Assembly: GCF_000002515.2 (NCBI RefSeq)
Contig: NC_006041.1
Location: 1,922,001-1,986,000, forward strand
DNA: 64,000 nucleotides
DNA from: Kluyveromyces lactis
Taxonomy: Eukaryota > Ascomycota > Saccharomycetes > Saccharomycetales > Saccharomycetaceae
Direction of reading: 5' to 3'
The position numbers were made by a program, and so were the translations under genes. Positions 45,315 through 55,714 of this stretch are shown here, one piece after another (within the stretch, counting starts at the first letter, position 1; the number at the start of each line of letters is the position of its first letter). Under the pieces are notes generated by a model. That model was not told the DNA's origin and did no database searches. It saw only the letters and a list, made by a program, of their open reading frames with translations.

Positions 45315-45635
45315 TTAATCGAACAAACCGAAACCCATGTCATCATCGGATTCTTCCTTGGCTTCTTCTTCCTTTTCTTCAGCAGCAGCTTCTTCGGCAC
45401 CGGCAGCAGCACCACCAGTAGCAACTGGAGCAGCACCACCAGCACCAGCTTCGAACTTGACCAACAAGTCCTTGATGTTTTGCTTAGCCAAAGCCTTAGC
45501 AAAGATATCAGCCCAGATACCTTCAACTGGGACGTTGGCAGCTTCAGTCAAAGCCAACAACTTTTCAGAAGAGACTTCGATATCAGCATCAGCCAAGATC
45601 AAAGCAGCGTAAGACAAAGCAGTTTCAACAGACAT
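45315..45635 (-). CDS. RPP1A: Ribosomal stalk protein P1-alpha
   Basis: A 106-residue acidic P1 protein of the 60S stalk that recruits and activates translation GTPases. The N-terminal dimerisation helices begin [20 protein letters not shown], an Ala/Gly hinge lies at about 65-85, and the C-terminus is the universal [13 protein letters not shown]. Length equals yeast Rpp1A. The frame is open ten codons upstream to an earlier ATG (45665), but [11 protein letters not shown] is the conserved start. It follows RPL13 as YDL081 follows YDL082. Confidence 0.95.
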   Translation of the reverse strand: MSVETALSYAALILADADIEVSSEKLLALTEAANVPVEGIWADIFAKALAKQNIKDLLVKFEAGAGGAAPVATGGAAAGAEEAAAEEKEEEAKEESDDDMGFGLFD

Positions 45636-46292
45636 TTCTAATGTAAAATTTCCTGGTTCTGGCAAGTGTAGAGATAATCAGATTAAGCTCGTAATGAAGC
45701 AGACTATTTCTTTGGTCCTTTGAAAATAAGAGAAACTAAATAATAAAACGATATAAGTAATAAGAATATTTCATAAAAGAAGCTTCAAATTGAACAAATG
45801 CCATCATGTGTAAAACAAATACTTTTCCTATCGAAATGTTAAATGGTTACTCCTGTAAGTTTTATTGATATTTCACATCTCATCGTGGAAAGGTGAAAAA
45901 TTTCAGGAAAAGCTGCGTGGTTTCGTCAGGCATGATAATTCGTGTGATGTGATATAATGTTTCTGCATGAAACGCTGGATGTACAGAGTCAGCGTAGATG
46001 TACAAGGGAGAATCCCTGATATTGAGTCGGAGTGAGTCCGCAGATGGGTGCTATATTCCACATAATATTCTATGTTTTATAAACATATATATACTCGCGC
46101 GCAGTGTTACTGATGAGTGTACCTTGTATCTTAAGGTATGATGCGAAAGTTATGGGATTGTTAAAAGATGCATGCAAAGTGAAGTAATTTGCGAATGTGT
46201 TGATTGTATCTGTCGTTAGTCGTGAAGGTAATGAAGGAGACAGCAGTGCAGGAGAAAATGCTTTCAGTTCATGAAATAAGCTCCAAATTAGG
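45636..46292. other. RPP1A promoter / SIP5 3' flank, no gene
   Basis: A 657-bp gap with no supportable gene. A partial Rap1-like ATGGGTGC at about 46044 is too weak to call. Confidence 0.45.
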
Positions 46293-47744
46293 TTAATGAT
46301 CCTGCAAACTTAGTTTGATTGCTTGTTGGAGCATTTCGTCATCCAGTTCTTCTAATGTTTTCTGACGACGTTGAGGACTATTCCCTCCGTCAGGGCCTCC
46401 AACTGAAGAAGAAATGGATGCGTGTCTAGAAGGGTGTTCGGGATCAATTAATTGATTACTCATGTGTATTGCAGTAGCTTTTGCTGATCTTCTAGCGAGT
46501 CTTAATCTTTCTTTGGTTAGATTGATCTCCCAGTCAGGTCTTATAGAATCGGATGTTATCACAGACGGATCATCGGCTGCTATTGAGCCCCTACGAATTT
46601 GTTCTATAGTTACGAGTTCGTCATCTTCATTGCTGCTAGAATCCGATACTAGGCCTTCACGGTCCTTGTATTCGGCAATCTTGTATTCGGAAGCGTAGAT
46701 CCCGTTGATTCCAGTCCGCACGTCCCTGCGCGGTTCGTATGTTACACCAAACTCTGCAGTGGCACAGTAAGGGCAATTGGCAGGTTCACTGACAAGAAGG
46801 TTGGGATCCTTCAATTCGTCCGGTTCTTGATCTTGAGTTGGATCTACCTCTTCATGCGGGAAGTGTGGTGCGGCACGCTTGATTTGGACGAAGCATTCAG
46901 TACAGATCGGTTGCTTGCAACATCTGGAAATATTCAAAGGCTTAGGAAAGTAGAGGAAACATATTGGACATTCTGCTCCATTTTTGTACAAAGTATATTT
47001 CAAATCATCACTGGGTAAAGCCGGGTTCTTTGCTTCCGTATGTTTTTTGTTCATAAGTTTCAGCTCAAGATACCGTTCATTTGCCCTCTCCTGCCAACCA
47101 ACTCTTTTGAAATATAACCTTGCCTTAGAAATTTTCGACCTTTGCCTTCTTTGTTCCCTTTTCGAAGCGGTACTATCCAGTAGATAGTCAAATTCGTCAT
47201 CGGCTAAATCACCGGTCGGAACTCCCTCAAATTCTTCTGGGTCCTGTTGAAATGAACAATGCAAAGGTAACCCATCAACAATTTTTATGACCTCTTCTCG
47301 AGTCCAAGTCTGATCAAATTCTTGCAATGGTGTGTAAAAGGGAGCCAACCTCCTTTCTATAATTAAATTTTTAACTATATCTGCTTCATAGTCCAACTTA
47401 TCGAAATTATAACATCCAAAAGGTGCTAAAAACCCACCATCCACAGTTTCGTTGTACTTGACCACAAGTTGTCTAGCATGCTTCTCTTTGAGCTTCTCCT
47501 TCTCCTTCAAAGACTTCTTCTTGTACGGATTCGGACTGTTGCCGTTGTAACCGTTAGCACTATTATAAGAGTCTGATCTCGCTCTCCCACTAGCACTTAA
47601 CAAATTTCCTACCAAGGAAGTAGCCCTCCTATTCCGGTTAAGATTTTTTGGGCCCTGAGATCCAAAATTTAAAGACTCTGACCGTTGCTGCTTCCTATTT
47701 GCAGGGTCTTGAGGGCTATCAATTTTACCTGGAACATTTCCCAT
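46293..47744 (-). CDS. SIP5: Sip5 family RING-like zinc-finger protein
   Basis: A 483-residue protein with a MGNVPGK N-terminus (Gly2, a possible myristoylation site). The central C4-type zinc module runs CPIC near residue 265, CCKQPICTECF near 282, and a second pair CPYC near 328. In yeast Sip5 (YMR140W, 489 residues) interacts with the Glc7 phosphatase regulator Reg1 and with Snf1 in glucose signalling. The C-terminal third is Ser-rich and ends in a short amphipathic helix LDDEMLQQAIKLSLQDH resembling a ubiquitin-interacting motif. It is next to RPP1A here because the YDL and YMR blocks are interleaved. Confidence 0.88.
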   Translation of the reverse strand: MGNVPGKIDSPQDPANRKQQRSESLNFGSQGPKNLNRNRRATSLVGNLLSASGRARSDSYNSANGYNGNSPNPYKKKSLKEKEKLKEKHARQLVVKYNETVDGGFLAPFGCYNFDKLDYEADIVKNLIIERRLAPFYTPLQEFDQTWTREEVIKIVDGLPLHCSFQQDPEEFEGVPTGDLADDEFDYLLDSTASKREQRRQRSKISKARLYFKRVGWQERANERYLELKLMNKKHTEAKNPALPSDDLKYTLYKNGAECPICFLYFPKPLNISRCCKQPICTECFVQIKRAAPHFPHEEVDPTQDQEPDELKDPNLLVSEPANCPYCATAEFGVTYEPRRDVRTGINGIYASEYKIAEYKDREGLVSDSSSNEDDELVTIEQIRRGSIAADDPSVITSDSIRPDWEINLTKERLRLARRSAKATAIHMSNQLIDPEHPSRHASISSSVGGPDGGNSPQRRQKTLEELDDEMLQQAIKLSLQDH

Positions 47745-48571
47745 GGCTGGTTTAGATATTAGTGTATATATCCCTCTGTTTCTGATCCTATTAAATTCTG
47801 AGGTTCTTCACTTATAAGCGGTAAAATAATATCTAACTTTCCACACAACGCTAACCGGATACTGTAACTTCTGAAACAATGTATACGCAATATAACTAAC
47901 ACACCTTGTTATATGACTCAGTTAATCTATTGTATCTGTGAAGTTAGAAAAAAACCGTTCCTGTGTTCTCCCTATATAATGGAGTTTTGTCTCCTATAGA
48001 AATAAAGGGACGTTTTTCTTATGATGGAATTTTTGATTTCAAACCAATTTATTGCTTTATATAGCGACAAAGAGAAACCAGAACATTTGATATAACACAT
48101 AGTGAAAGCCTCCTGTCTAATCCCGAACATGCATAAAAAAGTCCGAGTGACGAACTGGGAGTTAACAATCTCCAACCTTGTTCGGTGGAAGATATGAGAT
48201 GTATATATGTATGTAGCTATTATCCCGAAATTCATTTCGGTCGAAAGCGTCACGATACGCAGGCATATGGCATTAAGTTGGAGGTAGAGTACCGGAAATT
48301 CTGTCTACATCGGGATACGCACTGTACTGTATTTCTAAAGTTTATGGATAACAATACAGGAGTTTTGATAGTGACACTGAAAAAAGATGTAACTTACATA
48401 TGGGTATTTGGTATAATAGTGTGACTCACACAGTGAAAGAAAACTAGGTTGAAGAATAGTTGGACCAGGTTTTTGGATAGATTCACTTATCATTCCTTAT
48501 TATTTCTTAGGTATATATCTTTACATTAGGAGCGAGGCGAAGTTAATGAGATATGAGCCGGGTTTTCATCA
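47745..48571. other. SIP5 upstream region, no confident gene
   Basis: An 827-bp AT-rich gap. Overlapping open frames of 79-93 codons on opposite strands at 47972-48424 look like chance. Conserved gene order ends here. Confidence 0.45.
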
Positions 48572-49015
48572 ATGCTGACCGAGCAGAAAGTAATGACAGC
48601 TGATAAGCTTACAGCAGATGCTCTACAATGCCGAAAAAAGACGTACATATATATATCTACTTACTGGGCCGGAATTTGTGAGTTACTAAGAAAATCTTAC
48701 TACGTTGATGTTAATGTAGGACCCTTAACTCGGCCTTCTATTTTTGACTTTCCTGCTGATATTTTAGTTTCGATCACTTTGTTAATAATATACATTTACG
48801 CGAATAAAAACAGCTTAAAGGTTCAAAGTGTCAAAAAAATATTAGGAAAAAAGGAACTGATTTGCTTGACACATAACTGTTATGATGAGACATGGAGTTT
48901 TAAAGAACAAGTACAGAGAAGAGGTGGCACAATACGTCTACGTATGTGCCGTTATATAGTCGTTAGAATACTTAGCACAGCTGAAGCCTTCTCAGAAATG
49001 GCCTTCAGCCTTTAG
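48572..49015 (+). CDS. Orphan ORF, 147 residues, unknown
   Basis: An ATG-initiated frame of 147 codons, converging on the aminotransferase and overlapping its last 24 bases. The product is basic, with one hydrophobic stretch at about residues 62-78 (PADILVSITLLIIYIYA) that could be a membrane span, and a Cys/Arg-rich C-terminal part. I recognise no family. Its length is unusual for chance at this base composition but not impossible. Confidence 0.3.
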   Translation: MLTEQKVMTADKLTADALQCRKKTYIYISTYWAGICELLRKSYYVDVNVGPLTRPSIFDFPADILVSITLLIIYIYANKNSLKVQSVKKILGKKELICLTHNCYDETWSFKEQVQRRGGTIRLRMCRYIVVRILSTAEAFSEMAFSL

Positions 49016-50404
49016 TAGAACGGTCATATCATCAACAGACTTGGTAACTCTTTCCACAATGGTGGAGACATCGTCTTCGGTGATGATGAATGATGGTGCC
49101 AACAAAGCAATATCACCAGAAACACCGTCGATGTTTCCTTGCATACCCATGACAGTAATTCCATTTTCGAAACATACATCTTGGAAACGGTGACCAACGT
49201 CAAGCTTGTATGGGAATGGTTCCTTTGTTTCTCTGTCCTTGACAAATTCTAAGGACCAGAATCCACCAATACCTCTGACATCACCGACGATGTTATCGTA
49301 AGCTAGCAGAGATTTCTTCAATTTCTGACCCATCAAGTTACCCTTTTCAAAGATGTTTTTAGTTAAATCGTTATCCAAGATCTTCTTTTGCACACCAAGG
49401 GCAACGGCACAGTTAAAACCGTGAGATGCATAAGTGTGGGAACCGATCATACAGTTCGAACCTTCGGCGTATGCTTTTTTGATTTTTGGACCAACTAAAA
49501 CACCGGCTATGGTAACGTATCCGGAACCCAAGGTCTTACCAACACTTTGGATATCTGGGGCTTCTTCAGCTGTCAAGAAATTCTCCCAACAGTTCAACTT
49601 ACCGTTAGGGTTGCTTCTACCAGTACCACACATGACTTCATCGAGCATGAACACAACGTCGTACTTATTACAGATACGGCGGATACCTGATAGATATCCC
49701 TTTGGTGGTGGAGTAGTACCTAAGGAGGAACCTGGCAATGTCTCAACGAGAACCACAGAGATAGTCTCTGGGTCGTTGTCTAAGATCAATTGTTCCAGGC
49801 TATGAATCAATCTGGCACAATATTCTTCTTCGGTTTCACCTTTCTTCATGAATCTGTATGGGTAGCATACAGGCATCTTTAGGCATAATTCTTTTTGGTC
49901 CATCAAGATTTCCTTGAACTGTTCGGCTCTTGGATTAGAAGAGATGGACAAGGCACCCAAAGTGAAGCCATGGTAAGAAGATTCTCTAGAGATGATCTTA
50001 GTTCTTTTTGGTTGGCCACGCTCCAATTGGTATTGTCTAATGATTTTCATAGCATTTTCGTTAGCTTCAGAACCAGAGCAACACCACAAAGCGGATTCAA
50101 AGGCGCCCTTTGGAGAGTTTTCAATGTAGAACTTAGCCAATTCTTCAGATTGTGAATTACCGATTAAAGATGGGAAAGTGTAAGTGTGATTCTTGGCTGC
50201 TTCTGTCATGATCCCATGGATATCCTCATCACCCCATCCCAATGCCCCGACAGCAGCACCAGTGATGCCATCGAAGACATCTTCATGTAACTTGCCATCT
50301 TTTTCAACGACAATTCTGCATCCTTCACCGCGTTTGACATGAGGTAACTTTTTAGTGATGTATCCTTGGAAGACGTAAGAGTTATTTTCGTTTTCGACAG
50401 TCAT
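48992..50404 (-). CDS. Class III PLP-dependent aminotransferase, substrate unknown
   Basis: A 470-residue fold-type I enzyme of the omega-amino-acid/ornithine aminotransferase class. It has the phosphate-binding CSGSEANENAMK (Ser110-Asn115), Tyr144-His145-Gly146 stacking on the cofactor, Asp255 in FMLDEVMCGTGRSN contacting the pyridine nitrogen, and the Schiff-base lysine as Lys290 in SVGKTLGSGY. All catalytic elements are intact. It does not look like the S. cerevisiae class III members I know (Car2, Arg8, Uga1, Bio3). It may use beta-alanine, another omega-amine, or a dialkylglycine-type substrate. There is no organelle signal at the N-terminus (MTVENENNSYVFQGY). It sits at a synteny break between SIP5 and UTR4, with 1.1 kb upstream. 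Confidence 0.8.
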   Translation of the reverse strand: MTVENENNSYVFQGYITKKLPHVKRGEGCRIVVEKDGKLHEDVFDGITGAAVGALGWGDEDIHGIMTEAAKNHTYTFPSLIGNSQSEELAKFYIENSPKGAFESALWCCSGSEANENAMKIIRQYQLERGQPKRTKIISRESSYHGFTLGALSISSNPRAEQFKEILMDQKELCLKMPVCYPYRFMKKGETEEEYCARLIHSLEQLILDNDPETISVVLVETLPGSSLGTTPPPKGYLSGIRRICNKYDVVFMLDEVMCGTGRSNPNGKLNCWENFLTAEEAPDIQSVGKTLGSGYVTIAGVLVGPKIKKAYAEGSNCMIGSHTYASHGFNCAVALGVQKKILDNDLTKNIFEKGNLMGQKLKKSLLAYDNIVGDVRGIGGFWSLEFVKDRETKEPFPYKLDVGHRFQDVCFENGITVMGMQGNIDGVSGDIALLAPSFIITEDDVSTIVERVTKSVDDMTVLLKAEGHF

Positions 50405-51521
50405 GAGTATATCTTTGTATTATAATAAAACTTGTTTGAGGTTTGAGTTTTTGTTTGCTGAGTGGATGCAAAGATGTAATAGAGAAATATGTGAGTTAAC
50501 AAACAACGAATAAGTAGAACCATCCTTCTGACAGACGCCCTTTATAAATAAATTTCAAGACTAATACTTGCTTCGAATCATCCTATTCCCTCATAATGGA
50601 ACTTAAAGTAAGCAACCGGCAGGAGCTACCTTGTTTAGATTATCCAATGATATCTGTATTGCAATCGAGGTATCTACGCATAATGCATAATAATATCCTC
50701 TCACAAGCGACTCTAACAAAATGAATTGTTTACGATGTACCCCTACAAAGCGAAAAACCGTCTGACCATACTAACAGCAGGAAGCTTAGTTGTATCTCCC
50801 CTCCGCATCAGTTCAACTACGAACTGAACAAGATCTAAAGATACAGTCTTTCAATCGTTAAGAACAACATAAAGTAAATAAACAGAATTCAGCCTTACGA
50901 TCGCTAGCCTATTCCCATCTTAGAATAATCACGTTATACATTTTGCCCCAAGATAATGTAACTACATAGAAGTAGTGCCATTTCATTTGACAACTGTAGA
51001 TCGGCCTACCGAGAAACCTGTCAAAATGGATACCCTTAATCTTAGATTACCAAATTCAATCCACTCGAAAGGATTGTCTAACGCGGTTTTGCTACGATAG
51101 ATAAGCAGGAAAATACTGCGCATTGTGATGTCTGGGTTCGTGTGTGGAACGTTCCGTCGTGATCACGTGGTTTGTGGCATATTTTCAGTTATTTAATTTT
51201 TGCGCCGTCTCCAGTATCCTCTTTGGGAAACCTTCAAGTTAAGCTAAGCTGCATTCTTTTCCTTTTTAGGAAGGTGTAGCCGTTGTCCAACATTGCCTAT
51301 GCTTCATTCCATTCTCGCAAGACTGATTTCCGCATCTCATCTCGCAAACTGTAAAACTGAATATTTTGTAAACCTATTCCAATCTGATGTTCTTCACGAC
51401 CATGTTGGTTCGGTACGCCTAGTGAATAGGAGCTTGGAATTAATCACAGTCATTAGAAAAAAGAGCTTTAAGGCACAGTTATTTGCGTTTACTGGAAAAC
51501 TGAGATTTCAATTAAGTGACA
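50405..51521. other. Aminotransferase/UTR4 divergent gap
   Basis: A 1,117-bp gap. It contains an E-box CACGTG at 51164-51169 and a perfect TACTAAC at 50769-50775 followed by AGCAG, without a convincing donor. An open frame at 51293-51553 runs into UTR4 in another frame. No gene is supported. Confidence 0.45.
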
Positions 51522-52187
51522 ATGAGTCAATTGAAATATATCTTGGACATTGAAGGTACGGTTTGCCCTATCTCATTTGTTAAAGACACGCTATACCCTT
51601 TTTTCTTGAAACAGGTGGAATCTCTTGTCAAGACTAATGACCCTACTTTGCAGAACTTACTTGCCCAATTTCCTGTCCCACAAGATGCTTCTTCTTTGCA
51701 TGAACATATTGAATCGCTAGTTAATAACGACATCAAGGATTCCGTGTTGAAGCAATTACAAGGGTATATTTGGGAGCAGGGTTACAAGAGTGGTGAGATC
51801 AAGGCGCCAGTGTATCCAGATGCAATTGATTTCATTCAGAGACATGCTCCTAATGTTTACATATACTCCTCAGGGTCAGTAAAGGCGCAAATACTCTTGT
51901 TCCAACACGTAGAAGGGGACATCGATTTAACGAAATCCATTGCTGGCTACTTCGACATTAACACGTCCGGTAAGAAAACTGAACCTCAATCTTACACCAA
52001 TATTCTCAAAAGCATTGGAGTGCCTCCATCATCAGCAAGTGATGTTGTGTTTATTAGCGACAATGACAAGGAGTTAGACGCAGCTTTGGATGTAGGCATC
52101 AGCACCATCTTGGCATTGAGGCCTGGAAACAACCCGGTATCTAATGCAGAAAAATATAAAGCGCTTAATAACTTCTCATCTATATAA
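51522..52187 (+). CDS. UTR4: Enolase-phosphatase E1 of the methionine salvage pathway
   Basis: A 221-residue HAD-superfamily enzyme that enolises and dephosphorylates the 2,3-diketo-5-methylthiopentyl-1-phosphate intermediate. The nucleophile motif is YILDIEGTVCPISFVKDTL near residues 6-24, HAD motif 2 is the serine of YSSGSVKAQILLF near 113, and motif 4 is VFISDNDKELDAA near 175. Length agrees with yeast Utr4 (227). An in-frame GTG two codons upstream is ignored. It is convergent with RAD23, preserving YEL038/YEL037. Confidence 0.93.
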   Translation: MSQLKYILDIEGTVCPISFVKDTLYPFFLKQVESLVKTNDPTLQNLLAQFPVPQDASSLHEHIESLVNNDIKDSVLKQLQGYIWEQGYKSGEIKAPVYPDAIDFIQRHAPNVYIYSSGSVKAQILLFQHVEGDIDLTKSIAGYFDINTSGKKTEPQSYTNILKSIGVPPSSASDVVFISDNDKELDAALDVGISTILALRPGNNPVSNAEKYKALNNFSSI

Positions 52188-52634
52188 GACATGTCTAAGG
52201 TACACTGGTTCTCTGAATTGGGACTAAGGATATAGTGTAATGATGAATAAATTTAAAAAAATTAATGAAGGGGATATCTGATTGATTGTAACACAAATCC
52301 TACTTGAAGTTGGAAGTAAGAGATCGAACATACCACGCTCCGTCTGTTGCAGATTGACTAAGGTTGGTTAAGTATAACTGCTCATTATGAGTGCGTATGT
52401 GTGCAAAAATTGGAAGATGAATATGTGGGATGCCTTCGCTGTAGTAGGAAAATCTGACGGTATAGAGGTCATACTTGGATTGGCAAACACTACATGCTGG
52501 AGATATGAGTACGCATATTCCATATTATTAAACAAATTTGGTAGAGATAATTATTTTTGTTTTCTATTTTGAACATATTCTTCTTTCCCTACATGCCTAA
52601 AGAGACGATGGTTTATTGAAAAATCATACTACAT
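52188..52634. other. UTR4 / RAD23 convergent 3' region, no gene
   Basis: A 447-bp AT-rich gap. A 61-codon frame at 52387-52572 is not recognisable. Confidence 0.5.
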
Positions 52635-53786
52635 TCAATCAGCGTAATTGTTGAATAGCATGTTGGCAGCAATTTCTTCGTTTTTGTCACATGCGAAGTA
52701 GATTTGCACCACCAAGGTCCTCTCAAAACCCAACTCGCAAAGTCTATTGATAGCTTCTTCATCTTCTGCTGAGATAGTAACATTGGGAGGCGCGCCTTGA
52801 GTTTGTCCCCCGAAATCACCTAGATCACCTTCTGCTATGTCATCTCCCAGATTTTCACCCAAAGAATCGGTTAGGGAACCGCCAACAGCTTCTAATAGCA
52901 AAGAGATAAACCTTTGTGGATCTTGCAGCATGGTCTCACGGAGATGTGGGTAACGCGTGCTTAGACTCTCGAAAAGTGGCATTAAAGCCTCTGGACGCCC
53001 AGATACAACGTCACGAAGTTGTGTAATGTCCTCCATAGTCAATCCGATTGTGCCCATTTCTTCTCCACCTAAACCAGCAGCGGATTCATGACCTTGCTCG
53101 CCATTATTGGCTTCTGCTTGTGCAAATAAATTGTCTTCATGTTCAGTGAATTGTGATGGCACGTCTGTTGCAACTTCAGAATTAGCATTCGCCCCAGCTT
53201 CACTAGTTACAGCTTCAGCTTGTTGCTGCGATGGCTCACTGGCTTCAGGAATACCCATAAGCAAATACTCCACTGCACGGTCAGGGTTGTTGAATGCTGC
53301 TCTAAGCGCACGTTCTACTTGTTCACGATCATAACCCATTTCCATGATTCTGTTCACAGTCTCGTTACGTTGAGAACCAGTGACAAACGAAGCATCAGTC
53401 GTCCCTTCTTCTTGTGTAACTGCAGTAGTACCTGTTCTTGTACCAGTGGTTGTAGCTTCCGCAGGTGCATTTGCAACTGCAGAAGTTTCTGCAGAAGCAG
53501 TGGCTTGAGATTCATCTTGGGGTTCAGTTGTGGATTCAGTTACCTTAACATCAGCCTTTTTCTTAGTTTTGCTAATCATGAATATAACCTGATCCCCTTC
53601 CTTAAGATTGCATCCTGATACGGTCTTAGGATCCTGGAGTATCTTACCTGCGTAGATCAACTTTATTTGAGATGCATCGCACTGTTTTTGTTCAGCGATC
53701 AATTCCTTGGCGTGTGAAATGGTGGCATCATCCGCCAATTCAATAGGTAGTTTTTCCTTTTTGAAATCTTTAAAATTAATAAGCAT
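52635..53786 (-). CDS. RAD23: Rad23, ubiquitin receptor for nucleotide excision repair and proteasome delivery
   Basis: A 383-residue UBL-UBA shuttle. The ubiquitin-like domain is residues 1-75 ([16 protein letters not shown] to DQVIFMISK). UBA1 is at about 140-180 with [20 protein letters not shown] and [14 protein letters not shown]. The Rad4/XPC-binding domain is at about 245-300 ([19 protein letters not shown]). UBA2 is at the C-terminus ([26 protein letters not shown]). Linkers are Ala/Thr/Glu-rich. Yeast Rad23 is 398 residues. A perfect PACE element for Rpn4 lies 58 bp upstream, fitting co-regulation with the proteasome. It neighbours UTR4 and ANP1 as in S. cerevisiae. Confidence 0.96.
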   Translation of the reverse strand: MLINFKDFKKEKLPIELADDATISHAKELIAEQKQCDASQIKLIYAGKILQDPKTVSGCNLKEGDQVIFMISKTKKKADVKVTESTTEPQDESQATASAETSAVANAPAEATTTGTRTGTTAVTQEEGTTDASFVTGSQRNETVNRIMEMGYDREQVERALRAAFNNPDRAVEYLLMGIPEASEPSQQQAEAVTSEAGANANSEVATDVPSQFTEHEDNLFAQAEANNGEQGHESAAGLGGEEMGTIGLTMEDITQLRDVVSGRPEALMPLFESLSTRYPHLRETMLQDPQRFISLLLEAVGGSLTDSLGENLGDDIAEGDLGDFGGQTQGAPPNVTISAEDEEAINRLCELGFERTLVVQIYFACDKNEEIAANMLFNNYAD

Positions 53787-54361
53787 TATGCTTGTGATTT
53801 TCTTGGACTTTGTCTCAACGGTTGTTTTCTTGACTTTATCTTCTTTGCCACCCAGCCATCAGATTCAAGTTGATTTGGCATTAATTTCAATTTCTTTCAC
53901 TGTTCTCAACTTTCATTTTCGATGTTGACAAAAAAAAAAACTGAAGGTATCTGACAAGATGCAGAACTCCGGAATACGCTGAAAATTACAGCTTAATGCA
54001 GCTTGATAACGTGTTTTCAGTATTTGCTTGCCTGTAATAGTTACCAGTAGTAATATGGTTTGAAGTAAACAAAATGAACAGATTATTGCAAGTACAATAT
54101 TAGTATATAATGCATTTAAACGTAAATGTAAAAAAAAGTCTATTGATAAAAACCTCGATAATGATCTAAGGTGCATATTGTACAACTAGATACTCCAACG
54201 TGTTACAGTCTGCCTAATAATTGAATAATAATAGGGGATGGAAGCGATGAGAATTGAAATTAGATGGTTAAGATATCTTTTTAAAAAATATCTCGTTAGT
54301 GAAGAATGTATTTGTGGGTTTTATAATCTTCTTTACTCTTCACTGCCTAAACAGAAAATTA
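53787..54361. other. RAD23 promoter / ANP1 3' flank, no gene
   Basis: A 575-bp gap containing the PACE element below and AT-rich sequence. Open frames are short. Confidence 0.5.
53844..53852 (-). promoter_or_regulatory. PACE element (Rpn4 site) upstream of RAD23
   Basis: TTTGCCACC on the plus strand is GGTGGCAAA on the gene strand, the proteasome-associated control element bound by Rpn4. It is 58 bp upstream of the RAD23 ATG and in the sense orientation. Confidence 0.65.
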
Positions 54362-55714
54362 TTAATGAGCAGGATCAAAGTCCAGTGGTACTTCATGTGA
54401 ATCTTGATTATTTCCTCCGTTCCTTGAACCATCATCTGCTTCATCATCATCTGACCAGTCCACTTGAATCTTCCTATCTAGGACATTCGGATCAATGTTC
54501 TTCAAAATTTGTAACCTTTCTAGCTCCCACTCATCTCTCACGTCATCGAAACCAATATCCCAAATTCTAGCATAGAACTCTTGAATTTTTTGCTCTTCAA
54601 CCCGACGTTTCTCTTCCTCGGCCATCCAGGCCATGTGTTTCAAATCGTCACTTGAAGGTTCGTAAATGTGCCAGATCACATAATGAGGTAGACCGACAAC
54701 ACTGTATTGCATTCTACGTGATAATTTACCAAAGGCTTCAGTTTCAGCATGTTTCTCGAAAGAGAACGCAGGGAAATGAGAACCTGTTCTAAAGACCTTA
54801 GCTTTAGATAAGATGGAAACACCACCAATTCCGTCTAGTTCCATCTCGACCTCGGGATCGCCGCTTGGGTCTCTCATGTAGGCCAAATGTGTTCTCCATG
54901 TAGCGTATTCCGGGTACCCTTCTACGATACAAGCATCTTCATCCAAAGAATCAGCTAATTGTAATCCACCCTCAGATTCAACCCATGAGTTCAAATCATA
55001 TGGTTGTATATTTCCCAACCAATCGGGTAGAGGTCTCCAGACGTTTGGAACAATGACGTCTTTATCATGATGCATTAAATCTTCCAAAATAGTATTCGGT
55101 ATAGTTTGAACGTCGACATCTCTCCAGTACACGTAAGAATGATACGGCTTCAAAGCCGCTGACCCAAGCCAATTTCTAGCTCTGGCCATGGATTTTCTTC
55201 TAGGGCCTTGAGCTGCAAACCCGTGTCTATCAGAAAACGATTGACCCACACTTTGACCGAAATCTTTCTCAAAAATTTCAATGTTAGCGAATCTTCTCGA
55301 TTTGTCTTGGTTTGATTGAGCTCTTCTCAAATGAGAAAGAAGTGTTTTCATGGTATCATCGCTTGAATCACTGACCAAAAATGAAAGATCAATCAAGTTA
55401 TGTGGGTATGTCAATTTATCCAAGGTATCGAAGAACATATCCAAATGTGCGGCTGCATCTCTCAAAGGAACACAGAACACCACCCTATCACCGGTCTGCC
55501 ATCCATTGGCATTCCCCTGATAATTAATTAAATCGTAATATTCCACTCCAGGTATATTTCTGAACCTGTTACCAGTTACAGGACTTGAGACGAACGGTAC
55601 GAACTGCCATATGATTGGGAAAATCATTCGAATTATAAGAAACCCCGTTACCACTGATCCTATCACGGACACAGCAGTCAAGGCATTGAACCTGCTCTTA
55701 CCCTTGCTGCCCAT
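54362..55714 (-). CDS. ANP1: Anp1, alpha-1,6-mannosyltransferase subunit of mannan polymerase II
   Basis: A 450-residue type-II Golgi membrane protein of the Anp1/Mnn9/Van1 family (GT62). A short basic cytosolic tail (MGSKGKSRF) precedes one membrane span at about residues 11-37. The luminal domain has VVFCVPLRDAAAHL near 79, FLVSDSSDDT near 111, the long ARARNWLGSAALKPYHSYVYW segment split by conserved residues, and the DXD-type metal site RDVDVQTIP near 198. The C-terminal tail is acidic. Yeast Anp1 is 500 residues. Paralogue assignment depends on position between RAD23 and HYP2 (YEL036C). The start is the ATG at 55712-55714. Confidence 0.93.
   Translation of the reverse strand: MGSKGKSRFNALTAVSVIGSVVTGFLIIRMIFPIIWQFVPFVSSPVTGNRFRNIPGVEYYDLINYQGNANGWQTGDRVVFCVPLRDAAAHLDMFFDTLDKLTYPHNLIDLSFLVSDSSDDTMKTLLSHLRRAQSNQDKSRRFANIEIFEKDFGQSVGQSFSDRHGFAAQGPRRKSMARARNWLGSAALKPYHSYVYWRDVDVQTIPNTILEDLMHHDKDVIVPNVWRPLPDWLGNIQPYDLNSWVESEGGLQLADSLDEDACIVEGYPEYATWRTHLAYMRDPSGDPEVEMELDGIGGVSILSKAKVFRTGSHFPAFSFEKHAETEAFGKLSRRMQYSVVGLPHYVIWHIYEPSSDDLKHMAWMAEEEKRRVEEQKIQEFYARIWDIGFDDVRDEWELERLQILKNIDPNVLDRKIQVDWSDDDEADDGSRNGGNNQDSHEVPLDFDPAH

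Noticed and set aside
50769-50780. TACTAAC plus AGCAG as an intron upstream of UTR4
   Set aside because: No GTATGT-type donor or coding exon upstream gives a sensible frame.
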